Made by a program: the position numbers and the translations under genes. The notes under the pieces are model-generated. The model worked only from the letters and a program-made list of their open reading frames with translations, did no database searches and was not told where the DNA came from. A stretch of 64,000 nucleotides of DNA from Roseiarcus sp963820775 (GTDB lineage Bacteria > Pseudomonadota > Alphaproteobacteria > Rhizobiales > Beijerinckiaceae): NCBI GenBank assembly GCA_963820775.1, contig CAWGBF010000014.1, forward strand, positions 53,541 through 117,540. Direction: 5' to 3'. Position 1 is the stretch's first letter. Every line of letters begins with the position of its first letter. This document shows, in pieces, positions 26,970-35,278 of this stretch.

Positions 26970-26988
26970 AATTAACGGCATGTTAATT
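26970..26988. promoter_or_regulatory. Palindrome downstream of lutC, possible operator
   Basis: A perfect 7-bp inverted repeat, AATTAAC-GGCAT-GTTAATT, in an A/T-rich stretch about 130 bp before the small PEP-CTERM-like gene. The layout resembles a dimeric regulator site. It is too A/T-rich and has too short a stem to be a convincing terminator, though that is not excluded. Confidence 0.4.
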
Positions 26989-27119
26989 GCTTACGGTGTC
27001 ATACCGCAGCGTCATATCGCAGCGCGAAACTTTTATTCGCAATTGCAATAAACGCCACAGTCTTGTCACGGTTCACGTCTAACGCTGCGTCACTGGCCTC
27101 GTTTGGACTTGGGGGTAAC

Positions 27120-27323
27120 ATGTCCATCAGCTCAGCCAATCCACGTCGTATTGCGGTCGCGGCAGGTTATGGTGCGCTCGCGATCGGGTTGCCTTACGGG
27201 GCGGCCACTTACGCGTCTCCTGAGTTGTCTGCGTGGGCGCTTATGGCGCTCTGTGTCTGCGGTCTCGGCTTCGCCGGCTTCCGGCGCGGCCGCAATAACC
27301 GGCTGTCACCCGGCATCGAGTGA
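27120..27323 (+). CDS. 67-residue membrane protein with PEP-CTERM-like tail
   Basis: Start chosen at the ATG at 27120, preceded by a GGGGG-rich site; an upstream ATG at 27063 is less likely. The 67 residues have a hydrophobic N-terminal segment (RIAVAAGYGALAIGLPYGA) and a C-terminal SPELSAWALMALCVCGLGFAGFRRGR. This is the PE(x)W + hydrophobic helix + Arg cluster layout of an exosortase signal, with almost no domain between. It is followed at once by a tandem 14-bp repeat and a strong terminator, so it is a complete transcription unit. Function unknown. Confidence 0.6.
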   Translation: MSISSANPRRIAVAAGYGALAIGLPYGAATYASPELSAWALMALCVCGLGFAGFRRGRNNRLSPGIE

Positions 27324-27345
27324 AAGCTAAAGAGTGAAAGCTAAA
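27318..27345 (+). repeat. Tandem 14-bp duplication across a stop codon
   Basis: GAGTGAAAGCTAAA occurs twice in direct succession (27318-27331 and 27332-27345). The first copy contains the stop codon of the small membrane-protein gene. This looks like a slippage duplication and has no evident function. Confidence 0.8.
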
Positions 27346-27365
27346 GAGCGCCTCGGCGCTCGTGA

Positions 27366-27392
27366 AGGGCCGCCCCTCGGGGCGGCCTTTGC
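27366..27392 (+). terminator. Rho-independent terminator
   Basis: A GGGCCGCCCC-TCGG-GGCGGCCTTT hairpin with a GC-rich stem is followed by a T-containing run (TTTGCATTTCT). It ends the transcript of the small PEP-CTERM-like gene, 43 bp after its stop codon. Confidence 0.75.
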
Positions 27393-27538
27393 ATTTCTGG
27401 GACAAGCGGCTTAATGGGCGAAACAGCAGGCGCTGACGCCGAAACAGAGGCGCGGCGACAAATCAGTAACCTTAATGTGCATAGTGAATTGTTCCGGGAC
27501 GCGCATGAAGTGCGCCCTCTTGTGTTGGGTCCTGTCGC

Positions 27539-29059
27539 ATGACGCTGCGGGTTTTGTTTGCGGGGGCGCTCGCCGCGCTGCCTCTGATCGTCTCCGGCGC
27601 GCTGGCGCAGACCCCAGCGAGTTCGCCTGCCGTTACGATCTCCCCGGCGCCGTCAGCCAATCCGACGAGCGCCCCCGCCGCGACGACCACTCTCGCTCCC
27701 CCTGCGCAGATCCCGGCGAATCAGCCTGCCGCGACGGCTGCTTCAGCGCCGCCGCCCAATCTGGCGAGCCCGTCGGAGTCGACCCAAGGCCTCGTAAGCC
27801 CATTCATGCCGATGCCTTCTGCGCCGGCGCCGGGAGCCGATTCGGCGCCCAACGCTTCGCCGTCCACGCCTGCGCCCGTTCCTGCCCAAGCCGCGGCGCC
27901 GCCGAAGCCGAAGAAGGTCGCGCCTCCCCCGCCGCCGCGCGAGACCGCGCTCGGCGACGATCCTCGCCCAACGCTTCAGCCCGACACCTTCTTCGCCACC
28001 GCTAAGGCGTCGGAACGCTATTCAGCGATTGTGGACGCGGGCGGTTGGCCAACCGACATCGCGGCCATCGGCCCCGGAACGAAGGGGCCGGCTGTGCTGA
28101 AGTTGCGCAAGCGCCTGGCGATTGAGGGCGACCTCGCACGGGGAGAAGCGAGCGGGCTTAGCTGGGACAGCGGGCTCACGGCGGCGGTGAAGCGCTTCCA
28201 GGCGCGAATGGGGCTGCGCCAAACCGGCGTCGTCTCCGGCGCGACGCTGAAAGCGATCAACGTTCCAGCGAGGGTGCGCTTCAACCAGCTCGCCTCGAGC
28301 GCCAATCGCCTCGCCGGGCTCAATTTCTCTTTCGATGACCGGTATGTAGTCGTCAACCTGCCCTCGACTTCGGTCGAGGCGGTCGAGAACGGCCGCGTCG
28401 TCCACCGCTACGTCGCGATCGTCGGCGACCCGGAGCATCCATCGCCCGAGATCTCCGCCCATATCCAGGTCATCAATCTCAACCCGACCTGGACGGTCCC
28501 GACATCGATCATCAAGAAAGAGATCATTCCGCGGATGCAGCGCGATCCAGGCTACCTGACCCGCGCCAAGATGCGGATTCTCGACGGTTCGGGCAAGGAG
28601 ATCAATCCGAAGTCGGTGAACTGGAGCACTGAGCGGGCGGCCAATTACACGCTGCGGCAGGATTCGGGCGCGGGCAATTCGCTCGGTTCGATCCGCATCA
28701 ACATGCCCAACAAGCTCGCCGTTTATATGCACGACACGCCCTCGAAGGGGCTGTTCGGCGCCGACTACCGGTTCCTCAGCCACGGCTGCGTCCGGGTGCA
28801 GGGCGTTTACGATTACGCGGCGTGGCTGTTGGAGGGAACGAGCGGACCTTCCGGCGGCTGGGACAAGGCGGCGATGCAAGCCAAGATCAAGGAAGGCGCG
28901 CCCTACAACATCAACCTCGCCAAGGCGGTCCCGGTGATCTGGGTTTATCTCACGGGCTGGTCGAACGGCGATGGGCCGGCCAATTTCCGCGACGACGTGT
29001 ACAATATCGACAATGTCGGCGAAGCGCAGGTGAGCGCGCAGGCTGCGCCGGTCCGCTAG
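27539..29059 (+). CDS. L,D-transpeptidase (YcbB/LdtD-like)
   Basis: 506 residues: signal peptide (LLFAGALAALPLIVSGALA-like, from MTLRVLFAG), a long Pro/Ala-rich linker to about residue 145, a peptidoglycan-binding domain (GTKGPAVLKLRKRL, then VKRFQARMGLRQTGVV), and a YkuD catalytic domain. The active-site motif SHGCVRVQG lies near 414-422, with the His and Cys intact, and YMHDTPSKGLFG precedes it. It forms 3-3 peptide cross-links in periplasmic peptidoglycan, which confer beta-lactam tolerance in relatives. It stands alone; nothing marks its regulation. Confidence 0.93.
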   Translation: MTLRVLFAGALAALPLIVSGALAQTPASSPAVTISPAPSANPTSAPAATTTLAPPAQIPANQPAATAASAPPPNLASPSESTQGLVSPFMPMPSAPAPGADSAPNASPSTPAPVPAQAAAPPKPKKVAPPPPPRETALGDDPRPTLQPDTFFATAKASERYSAIVDAGGWPTDIAAIGPGTKGPAVLKLRKRLAIEGDLARGEASGLSWDSGLTAAVKRFQARMGLRQTGVVSGATLKAINVPARVRFNQLASSANRLAGLNFSFDDRYVVVNLPSTSVEAVENGRVVHRYVAIVGDPEHPSPEISAHIQVINLNPTWTVPTSIIKKEIIPRMQRDPGYLTRAKMRILDGSGKEINPKSVNWSTERAANYTLRQDSGAGNSLGSIRINMPNKLAVYMHDTPSKGLFGADYRFLSHGCVRVQGVYDYAAWLLEGTSGPSGGWDKAAMQAKIKEGAPYNINLAKAVPVIWVYLTGWSNGDGPANFRDDVYNIDNVGEAQVSAQAAPVR

Positions 29060-29164
29060 AGCCTGCCGGAGCTCAATCCGTTTGGGTTTTCTTGGGCCTC
29101 GCCAATTCGACGCGGAAACCCCAATTTTAGGCTATTGGAATTCCTTGGATTTCCTTGCATTCTC

Positions 29165-29222
29165 TCGTCCGAATCGAGACTTATCAATGGGTTACGCGGG
29201 AAACTCCGGCAAAAAATTTTCT
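29165..29222 (+). repeat. Dispersed intergenic repeat, copy 2
   Basis: TCGTCCGAATCGAGAC and ATCAATGGGTTAC, followed by AAAATTTTCTC, match the segment at 1847-1903 with few differences. The two copies are about 27 kb apart and have the same orientation. Flanking sequence on each side is A/T- and TTGG-rich but not alignable by eye. Confidence 0.55.
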
Positions 29223-29354
29223 CGGCGCTTCTCCCTCGGCGAGGGGCGCCGAAACGGGGGACGCGGCGGTCGTAGGGGAAGGGCGGGTTGATCATGGGGA
29301 CAGCCTAACCTAGATTCTGTTTTTCTGCAACAAATTGTCAGTTCTTGTCAGTTC

Positions 29355-29645
29355 TTAAAGCGTTAGCTGTTGGTGGCTGCTTCCGACCCGTCTCAGAGCC
29401 TCTCCCGTCCTGGCCGGGCTTGTCCCGGCCATCCACGCCGCGGCCGCCTCAGAGACGAGTCCAGGCAGCGGCCTTGGGGGTCGCAACGGCCTCAAAAACA
29501 ATGCTTTTTGACCTCACCGCCCCTTGCCGTCGTTCTCTGCGCCGAAACGCGTGGGTGGCCGGGACAAGCCCGGCCGTGACGCTTCGCGCCCGTCACGCGC
29601 CGCCACAATATCCAGAATTTCTGTTGCCAACAGCTAACGGTTTAA
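29355..29645. repeat. MITE-like nested inverted-repeat element
   Basis: Outer arms: TTAAAGCGTTAGCTGTTGG (29355-29373) and its inverse at 29627-29645 with one mismatch. Inner arms: 29405-29437 and 29549-29581, 30 of 33 bases complementary (core GGCCGGGCTTGTCCCGGCCA). The inner palindrome is of a type repeated in alphaproteobacterial genomes. No coding frame and no clear target duplication were found. It could be a miniature inverted-repeat element or a BIME-type REP pair. Confidence 0.65.
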
Positions 29646-29833
29646 GAGCCAAATTGTCGTTCGATGGAAAATGCGGACCGGTTCTGGAATAGTCTCCTGC
29701 ACTTCGCGCGAATTGACGGTGTTGACGACGCCCGCTCCTTTTGTAGGGATTCTTGTATGGACCCAATATATGGAACCCGGTGGGCATCGTATGGACCGGA
29801 CGCAAGGCGAACGCCGACGGCTCCGGGCTCCAG

Positions 29834-30145
29834 TCAGCGGCGTTCGGGCGGAATAGCCACGATCTCGCGAACGAATTCAGCGATCGCCTCGCGGCTGTAG
29901 GAGAGGCCCACGCGTTTCGTCGACGCCGGCCGCTTGGCCAACGACAATCCCGGCCTCCACTCCTTCGCTGGTCGAATCGGCCGCGGCGCAAAGCCGCCGC
30001 CGCAATTGGGGCAGACATTGCTCAAATGCCGCTCGACGCAGTTCGCGCAGAAGGTGCATTCGTAGCTGCAGATGCGCGCGTCCGTCGCGTCGGGCGGCAG
30101 GTCCTTGTCGCAATATTCGCAATTCGGACGAAGTTCGAGCGCCAT
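29834..30145 (-). CDS. DUF1272 zinc-ribbon-like small protein
   Basis: 103 residues from MALELRPNCEYCDKDLPPD at 30145; upstream extension to 30277 reads through the divergent gene and is rejected. Six of the conserved cysteines are visible in three CxxC-type pairs: CEYC, CSYEC/CANC and CPNC, a DUF1272 signature expected to bind zinc. A basic C-terminus follows. Function unknown. Divergent from the gene at 30194, with only 48 bp between starts. Confidence 0.82.
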   Translation of the reverse strand: MALELRPNCEYCDKDLPPDATDARICSYECTFCANCVERHLSNVCPNCGGGFAPRPIRPAKEWRPGLSLAKRPASTKRVGLSYSREAIAEFVREIVAIPPERR

Positions 30146-30193
30146 GTCCGCTCCCCCAAGACGCAAAAGCCTTGGAGGCTGGACCTGCCTCTC

Positions 30194-30844
30194 ATGGAAT
30201 GCAACCTGTCGCCGCCCCGCATATCTCGAGCTCCCCGCCCCCTGCAAAATCGCGTCGATCCGTTCGGCGAATTGCACGCGGTCGCCGAGCGCGGGGGGCT
30301 AATGGGCAATCGCGGCGGTCGCCTCCACCGCGACGATCAGACGTTGAGCCGCAGCCGTTGGAAGACCAAGCACTGGCTCATTTGCGTCTGCCAATTCAAG
30401 GGCCGGCGCCGCGACGTCTGGGGCAGGTATTACACGGAGCTTTTTTTCCTCGACGAGCCGACCGCCCTCGCCGCCGGGCACCGGCCCTGCTTCGAATGCC
30501 GCAGGCAAGCAGCGAGAGCCTTTATCGCCGCTTTTCCCGGCGCTCCGAGCGGCGTGGAGGCGATGGACGAAGCGCTCCATTGCGAGCGGGTCGAGCACCG
30601 GCGCAAACGGCTGTGGCGGGCGCGGCTCGGCGACCTGCCCGACGGGGCGATGATCGCGCGCGACGGGCGCGCTTACGCCGTGCGCTCGGGCGCGCTTGCG
30701 CCGTGGAGCTTTGCCGGCTATGGGGCGCCGGCGTCGCTCGAGCCTAGCGACGTCGTCGACGTGCTGACCCCGCCCTCGACGGTGGCGACGCTCAAGGGCG
30801 GATACAAGCCGCTTTGGGTCGAGTCGCTCAAGGCGCCGCGTTGA
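30194..30844 (+). CDS. Conserved hypothetical protein
   Basis: 216 residues from the ATG at 30194. This start is preferred because the conserved N-terminal part, PLQNRVDPFGELHAV, lies upstream of the next in-frame ATG (30302). Recognisable blocks are LMGNRGGRLH, FKGRRRDVWGRYYTELFFLDE and LAAGHRPCFECRR, which recur in alphaproteobacterial hypothetical proteins. The CFEC pair could bind metal. No membrane segment or signal peptide; biochemical role unknown. Confidence 0.75.
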   Translation: MECNLSPPRISRAPRPLQNRVDPFGELHAVAERGGLMGNRGGRLHRDDQTLSRSRWKTKHWLICVCQFKGRRRDVWGRYYTELFFLDEPTALAAGHRPCFECRRQAARAFIAAFPGAPSGVEAMDEALHCERVEHRRKRLWRARLGDLPDGAMIARDGRAYAVRSGALAPWSFAGYGAPASLEPSDVVDVLTPPSTVATLKGGYKPLWVESLKAPR

Positions 30845-30907
30845 TTCTTCCTCCACGCGACCTAAGTGCCTTCTTTATGCAACGACTGGTTCTTGAGGGA
30901 TAAACAG

Positions 30908-31414
30908 ATGACGCGCGCTTTGCTCGTCGCTCTGGCGGTCCTGGCGGCGTCCGCGCCGTCAGCGAGCGCCAGCGAACTGACCGGAATATGGACGCGGGAC
31001 GATGGGTCCGCCAAGCTTCGCTTCTCAGCTTGCGGAGGCGGCGCCATGTGCGGCTTTCTAGCCTGGAAGAAGGAATCGGGCGGCCCCGCCAAGATCGGCC
31101 AACGACTCTTCTCCGACATGAAGTCGAGCGGCGAAGACTCTTGGGCTGGAGCGGCGTTCAATCCTCAGGATGGCAAGCGCTACACGGCAAAGCTGACCGT
31201 CTCTGGCGATCATCTGGTTACGGCCGGTTGCGTGCTCGGCGGCCTCATCTGCCAATCGTTCGACTGGACTCGGACTTCGAGCCCGGGCCCCGTGAGCGGA
31301 GCTCGAAACACGCGCCAATTGAACTCGGGCGCCGGGTGCGCCGCCGGAAGCTACTTCTCGCCGCGGCCGTGCAGGAACGCCTCGAAGGCGTCAAGCGTCG
31401 TGGCGGAGACATAG
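30908..31414 (+). CDS. Secreted DUF2147 family protein
   Basis: 168 residues from MTRALLVALAVLAAS at 30908, with a signal peptide ending near ASA-SEL. DUF2147 features: LTGIWTRDDGSAKLRFSACGGGAMCGFLAW, then FNPQDGKRYTAKLTVSGDHLVTAGCVLGGLICQSFDWTR. Family members normally end about here, but this frame runs on for about 40 residues of unrelated sequence and overlaps the 3' end of mntR on the other strand by 64 bp. The natural stop may have been lost. Confidence 0.78.
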   Translation: MTRALLVALAVLAASAPSASASELTGIWTRDDGSAKLRFSACGGGAMCGFLAWKKESGGPAKIGQRLFSDMKSSGEDSWAGAAFNPQDGKRYTAKLTVSGDHLVTAGCVLGGLICQSFDWTRTSSPGPVSGARNTRQLNSGAGCAAGSYFSPRPCRNASKASSVVAET

Positions 31415-31809
31415 TGCTCGATGCCTTCGGCGTCGGCTTCCGCCGCCTCGCGAGGCGCGCCGACGGCGATCAGGAGATCGACCACCAGCCGGTGGCGCTC
31501 ACGCGCGCTTTTTGCCATCGCGGCCCCGGCCTCGGTCAGAAAGATGCCGCGGTAGGGCTTGGCTCGCGCCAGCCCCTCGCGCTTCAGGCGGGCGATCGTC
31601 TTGCTCGCGGTCGGATGGGCGACGCCCATTCGCCGCGCGATGTCGGTCGTGCGCGCTTCGCCATTGGCGGCGATCAGATCGGCGATCAGTTCCGTGTAAT
31701 CCTCGAGCAGTGAGGCAAAGCGGGCTGAGCGCGCCCGGCTGAACCGGTCGGCTTGCGCGGGTTCGGCCGCGAGTCCGGCAGAGCCGGGCGGCGGCTCCTT
31801 ACCACGCTT
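31351..31809 (-). CDS. mntR: Manganese-responsive regulator MntR
   Basis: 152 residues from MKRGKEPPPG at 31809; the 26-residue extension from 31887 is atypical. A DtxR/MntR-type winged helix (TTDIARRMGVAHPTASKTIARLKREGL) and a dimer/metal-binding C-terminus (EADAEGIEHYVSATTLDAFEAFL) are present. Divergent from mntH, which it should repress when Mn(II) is plentiful. Its last 64 bp overlap the DUF2147 gene tail. Confidence 0.9.
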   Translation of the reverse strand, partial: KRGKEPPPGSAGLAAEPAQADRFSRARSARFASLLEDYTELIADLIAANGEARTTDIARRMGVAHPTASKTIARLKREGLARAKPYRGIFLTEAGAAMAKSARERHRLVVDLLIAVGAPREAAEADAEGIEHYVSATTLDAFEAFLHGRGEK

Positions 31810-31947
31810 CATGGTCGCCAAATCGCCCTCGCTCGCCCCGCCGCACGCAACCTCGCCGCCCGTTTCATTGTGCAGCCTTGGCTGCAAAATGCAACTCGGT
31901 TCACGCCTGGCGAAATCTATTCAGCCTTTGCGCTCATTTGCAGTCTA

Positions 31948-31975
31948 TTGACTATGACGTAGCAAAGGGTACATT
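31948..31975 (+). promoter_or_regulatory. Probable mntH promoter
   Basis: TTGACT (31948-31953) and TACATT (31970-31975) are 16 bases apart, upstream of mntH and within the mntR-mntH divergent region. The stretch GTCTATTGACTATGAC across the -35 contains repeated TGAC-type words that could be an MntR site, but no clear palindromic box was seen. Confidence 0.5.
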
Positions 31976-32010
31976 ATGGATATGAGGCGGGAACCGCCAG
32001 AGGTGAGGCG

Positions 32011-33342
32011 ATGAGCGACGCGGTTGCAGGCGTGGGGATGGATGCGGCCGCGCGCACGGGGCTCACGGACCGGACCGTCACTGACATTCGCAAGGTTCTG
32101 GCCGGCAAGACGAATTGGCGGAGCCCGCTCCTGTTCGCCGGTCCCGCGGTCGTCGCCTCGATCGCCTATATGGACCCGGGCAACTTCGCCACCAACATCG
32201 GGGCCGGAGCTCGATACGGCTACGCGCTCTTGTGGGTGGTGCTGGCGGCCAGCATCGCGGCGATGCTGTTCCAGTCGCTGTCGGCCAAGCTCGGCATCGT
32301 CACGGGGCGCAATCTAGCCGAATTGTGCCGCGAGAACTTTCCGAAACCGGTGGTCTGGGCGCTCTGGATTGTCAGCGAGATCGCGGCGATGGCGACGGAC
32401 CTCGCCGAGTTCCTCGGCGGCGCGATCGGCCTTTCGCTCCTGCTGCATATCCCGCTCCTCGCCGGCATGGGCGTCACGGGCGTCCTCACCTACGGCATCC
32501 TGATGTTCGAGAGCCGCGGCTTTCGCCCGACCGAACTCATCATCGGCTCGCTCGTCGCCGCGATCGCCCTTTGCTATCTCGTCGAGATGGTCATCGCCCC
32601 GATTGACTGGGCCGCGGCGGGGCTGGGCAGCGTGGTTCCGCGATTGCCCGACGCCGGCGCGGTGACGATCGCAGTCGGCATCGTGGGCGCGACGATCATG
32701 CCGCATGCGATCTTCCTGCACTCCGGACTGACCCAGAACCGGGCGCCGGGGCGCAACGACCGCGAGCGGCGGCTCCTGGTGCGGTTCTCGAACATCGAGG
32801 TCCTCGTCGCCCTCGGGATCGCCGGCCTCGTCAATATGGCGATGGTCATCATGGCGGCGAGCGCGTTCCACGCCGGCCATAGCGATGTGGGGGAGATCGA
32901 GACCGCCTATAAAACGCTGGCGCCGCTGCTCGGTCCGGCGGCGGCGGGGGCGTTCCTGACGGCGCTATTGGCTTCCGGACTGGCGAGCTCGACCGTCGGC
33001 ACCATGGCCGGCCAGATGATCATGCAGGGATTCGTTGGTTTTCGCATCCCCGTCTTTGTCCGCCGCGTAGTGACCATGATCCCCGCGTTTGTCGTCGTCT
33101 GGCTCGGGGTCAATTCGACCCATGCTCTCATCATGAGCCAGGTTGTGCTCAGCATCGCCCTGCCCGCGCCAGTCATCGCGCTTCTCATATTCACGAGCCG
33201 CAAGGACATTATGGGCGCTTTCGCGAACAGTCGCCTGACCAACGCCGCCGCCGCCTTTGGGGCCTTGGTGATCCTGACCTTGAACGCCGTTCTTTTGCTT
33301 CAGGCGTTCGGTGTCGCCATTCCCGGCTTGCCGGGCGGCTGA
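32011..33342 (+). CDS. mntH: Nramp-family Mn(II)/divalent metal transporter
   Basis: 443 residues with about 11 membrane helices. Nramp hallmarks are present: AYMDPGNFATNIGAGA (the DPGN metal-binding motif of helix 1) and TIMPHAIFLHSGL (the MPH motif of helix 6). It imports manganese and related metals with protons across the inner membrane. Divergent from mntR, the usual regulatory arrangement. Confidence 0.95.
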   Translation: MSDAVAGVGMDAAARTGLTDRTVTDIRKVLAGKTNWRSPLLFAGPAVVASIAYMDPGNFATNIGAGARYGYALLWVVLAASIAAMLFQSLSAKLGIVTGRNLAELCRENFPKPVVWALWIVSEIAAMATDLAEFLGGAIGLSLLLHIPLLAGMGVTGVLTYGILMFESRGFRPTELIIGSLVAAIALCYLVEMVIAPIDWAAAGLGSVVPRLPDAGAVTIAVGIVGATIMPHAIFLHSGLTQNRAPGRNDRERRLLVRFSNIEVLVALGIAGLVNMAMVIMAASAFHAGHSDVGEIETAYKTLAPLLGPAAAGAFLTALLASGLASSTVGTMAGQMIMQGFVGFRIPVFVRRVVTMIPAFVVVWLGVNSTHALIMSQVVLSIALPAPVIALLIFTSRKDIMGAFANSRLTNAAAAFGALVILTLNAVLLLQAFGVAIPGLPGG

Positions 33343-33603
33343 CGGCTCACCGTGAGCTCAGCTCGCAACGCTGATTTTCAGCCTCCAGCGCCGATCGTCA
33401 GTTGTGTGGCGGCCGCATTGAAAATCGCGCAGCCCCATTCCTCGCGACAGGCATGTAGAGGACGCAAAATCGCGGAAAGACGGCGCTTTACACGGGTTCG
33501 AAGGTGAATGTCACGTCCCCAATATATCGCTTGACGATCGGAACCGTTGGCGAATACTCGCATTCTTCATCGTCACTCTCGTTTCCTCACGGGGAGGTCT
33601 TTG

Positions 33604-33933
33604 ATGCGCGCTTCACACATCGCTCTGGTTGCGGCCGTGCTGGCGATCCCATCCGTCGGCCATTCGCAGCAGGATGGGCCGGTTGGCGGCAAGGTAGGAA
33701 AGGATCTGAGCACGTCGCCAATGCAATCTAGCCCATCCGCTGGGACGGGGCCCTATGGCCGTCCCGCTCCAATAGGCCACCCCGCCGGCTATGCGGGCGC
33801 GGTCACGCCGGGGCAGGTCGTCCCGGAAAATGTGCAGGTCACGCCTCGACCCGGGGGGATGGGGTCAGCCTTCATTGACGGTCACCGTGTGCTCGTCGAT
33901 CCCTCGAATCGCATCCTGCGGGTCATCAATTAG
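33604..33933 (+). CDS. Small secreted hypothetical protein
   Basis: 109 residues from the ATG at 33604, preceded by a GGGGAGG ribosome-binding site. A signal peptide (HIALVAAVLAIPSVGHS) is followed by a Gly/Pro-rich, presumably disordered segment. The C-terminal block VVPENVQVTPRPGGMGSA, then VLVDPSNRILRVIN, resembles the short C-terminal repeat seen in DUF1236-type proteins of Hyphomicrobiales. Periplasmic; role unknown. The 260 bp before it (33343-33603) contain no recognisable gene. Confidence 0.7.
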   Translation: MRASHIALVAAVLAIPSVGHSQQDGPVGGKVGKDLSTSPMQSSPSAGTGPYGRPAPIGHPAGYAGAVTPGQVVPENVQVTPRPGGMGSAFIDGHRVLVDPSNRILRVIN

Positions 33934-34087
33934 CGTGCTGGGGCGCGCGATTGGACGCAGGCGCCGCTCGCCCGTCGCTATCGGGTCGCATATTTTGTCG
34001 GTTTTGTCGGTCCGACGCATCGTGTGTTATTGTGCGAATCCATCGGCGGACGTCGGCCGTTCGCGCAGCATCGGATAGTGCGTTCGC

Positions 34088-35278
34088 ATGAGCCAGGACA
34101 GCCGTTCACGCTTGGAGCCCTCCATAAACCGAGATTCGGCGACCGATATTGTCTATCCCTCGACAATTCCCTTTATAATCGTGCATCTTACCTGCTTCGC
34201 TGCGATCTGGACCGGTGTCACAGCGGAGGCGGTCGCGATTGGCGTTGGCCTTTATTGGCTGAGGATTTTCGCCATCGGGGCGGGTTACCATCGCTACTTT
34301 TCCCACCGCGCTTATGAGACCAGCCGGACTTTCCAGTTCATTCTCGCGGCGCTCGCGCAATCGACGTCGCAGAAGAGCGTCTTGTGGTGGGCCGCCAACC
34401 ATCGCGACCACCACCTCCACTCCGACACCGAGCTTGACGTCCATTCGCCGCGGCAGATGGGCTTCATCTACAGCCATGTCGGCTGGATCTTCTCCCGCGG
34501 CCAAGAGACGATGAATTTCAATCGGATCGCGGATTTCGCCAAATATCCCGAGTTGATGTGGCTCCATCGCTACGAGCAGGTCCCGGCTTTCCTGCTCGCT
34601 GTCCTCTGCTTCGCCGTCGCCGGCTGGCCGGGGCTGATTGTGGGCTTCTTCTGGAGCACCGTCGCCGTCTATCACGGGACCTTCTGCATCAATTCGCTCG
34701 CCCATCTCGTCGGCAAGCGGCGCTACGTCACGGGCGACGATTCCCGCAACAACTGGCTTCTCGCCATCATCACCATGGGCGAGGGCTGGCACAACAATCA
34801 TCATGCCTACCAGAGCAGCGCGCGCCAGGGATTCCGCTGGTGGGAATATGACCCGACCTTCTATCTCCTCACTCTGCTCGAACGCCTTGGGCTCGTGTGG
34901 AATTTGAAGCGTCCGACCGTTGAGGTCATGCAGAACCAGCATAAGCTCGGCTCTCGAGTCATAAGCCGCGCCGCCTCGCTGGTCGCTGAAAGCTTCTACC
35001 CTGAGCGGATCGCGGCCGCGGTCGCCGCGGCGCTGGGAAACAGCGGCTTGGCGGATCTCCGCGCCCGCCTTACCCAATCGCAGCCGTTCGCCGCGATGGA
35101 AGTATTCAGCGAATTCAATCTGCCTCACATTCCGACCAAGGCCGAGATTGTGGGCCGCGCTCGTTCGCTTTTAGCCAACTCGCCTTCGATGGAGGACATC
35201 GCGGCCAAGGCGCATGAGTTGCTGCTGGAGGCGATTGGCGCGCGGCTCACGACGATCGCGGCGCAAACGGCTTACTGA
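34088..35278 (+). CDS. Acyl-CoA/acyl-lipid delta-9-type desaturase
   Basis: 396 residues with four membrane segments. The three histidine boxes that bind the di-iron site are intact: YHRYFSHR (about 67-74), NHRDHHLH (about 104-111) and GWHNNHHAYQ (about 234-243). This places it with stearoyl-CoA-type desaturases, which introduce a cis double bond into membrane fatty acyl chains. The last 120 residues are an extra helical tail seen in some alphaproteobacterial members. Its last bases overlap the convergent gene at 35272 by seven. Confidence 0.9.
   Translation: MSQDSRSRLEPSINRDSATDIVYPSTIPFIIVHLTCFAAIWTGVTAEAVAIGVGLYWLRIFAIGAGYHRYFSHRAYETSRTFQFILAALAQSTSQKSVLWWAANHRDHHLHSDTELDVHSPRQMGFIYSHVGWIFSRGQETMNFNRIADFAKYPELMWLHRYEQVPAFLLAVLCFAVAGWPGLIVGFFWSTVAVYHGTFCINSLAHLVGKRRYVTGDDSRNNWLLAIITMGEGWHNNHHAYQSSARQGFRWWEYDPTFYLLTLLERLGLVWNLKRPTVEVMQNQHKLGSRVISRAASLVAESFYPERIAAAVAAALGNSGLADLRARLTQSQPFAAMEVFSEFNLPHIPTKAEIVGRARSLLANSPSMEDIAAKAHELLLEAIGARLTTIAAQTAY

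Larger units (their letters stand above)
29060..29833. other. Gene-free repeat-rich region
   Basis: No credible gene in 774 bp. From left to right it holds an A/T-rich segment related to 1847-1903, a tandem TTGTCAGTTC repeat (29334-29354), a 291-bp inverted-repeat structure (29355-29645), and about 190 bp upstream-facing toward DUF1272 with no clear signal. Confidence 0.6.

Noticed and set aside
26970..26988. Rho-independent terminator after lutC
   Set aside because: The stem is only seven A/T-rich pairs and is not followed by a T-run, so an operator is more plausible.
27318..27345. Tandem repeat as a CRISPR unit
   Set aside because: Only two copies of 14 bp with no spacers and no cas genes nearby; slippage duplication fits better.
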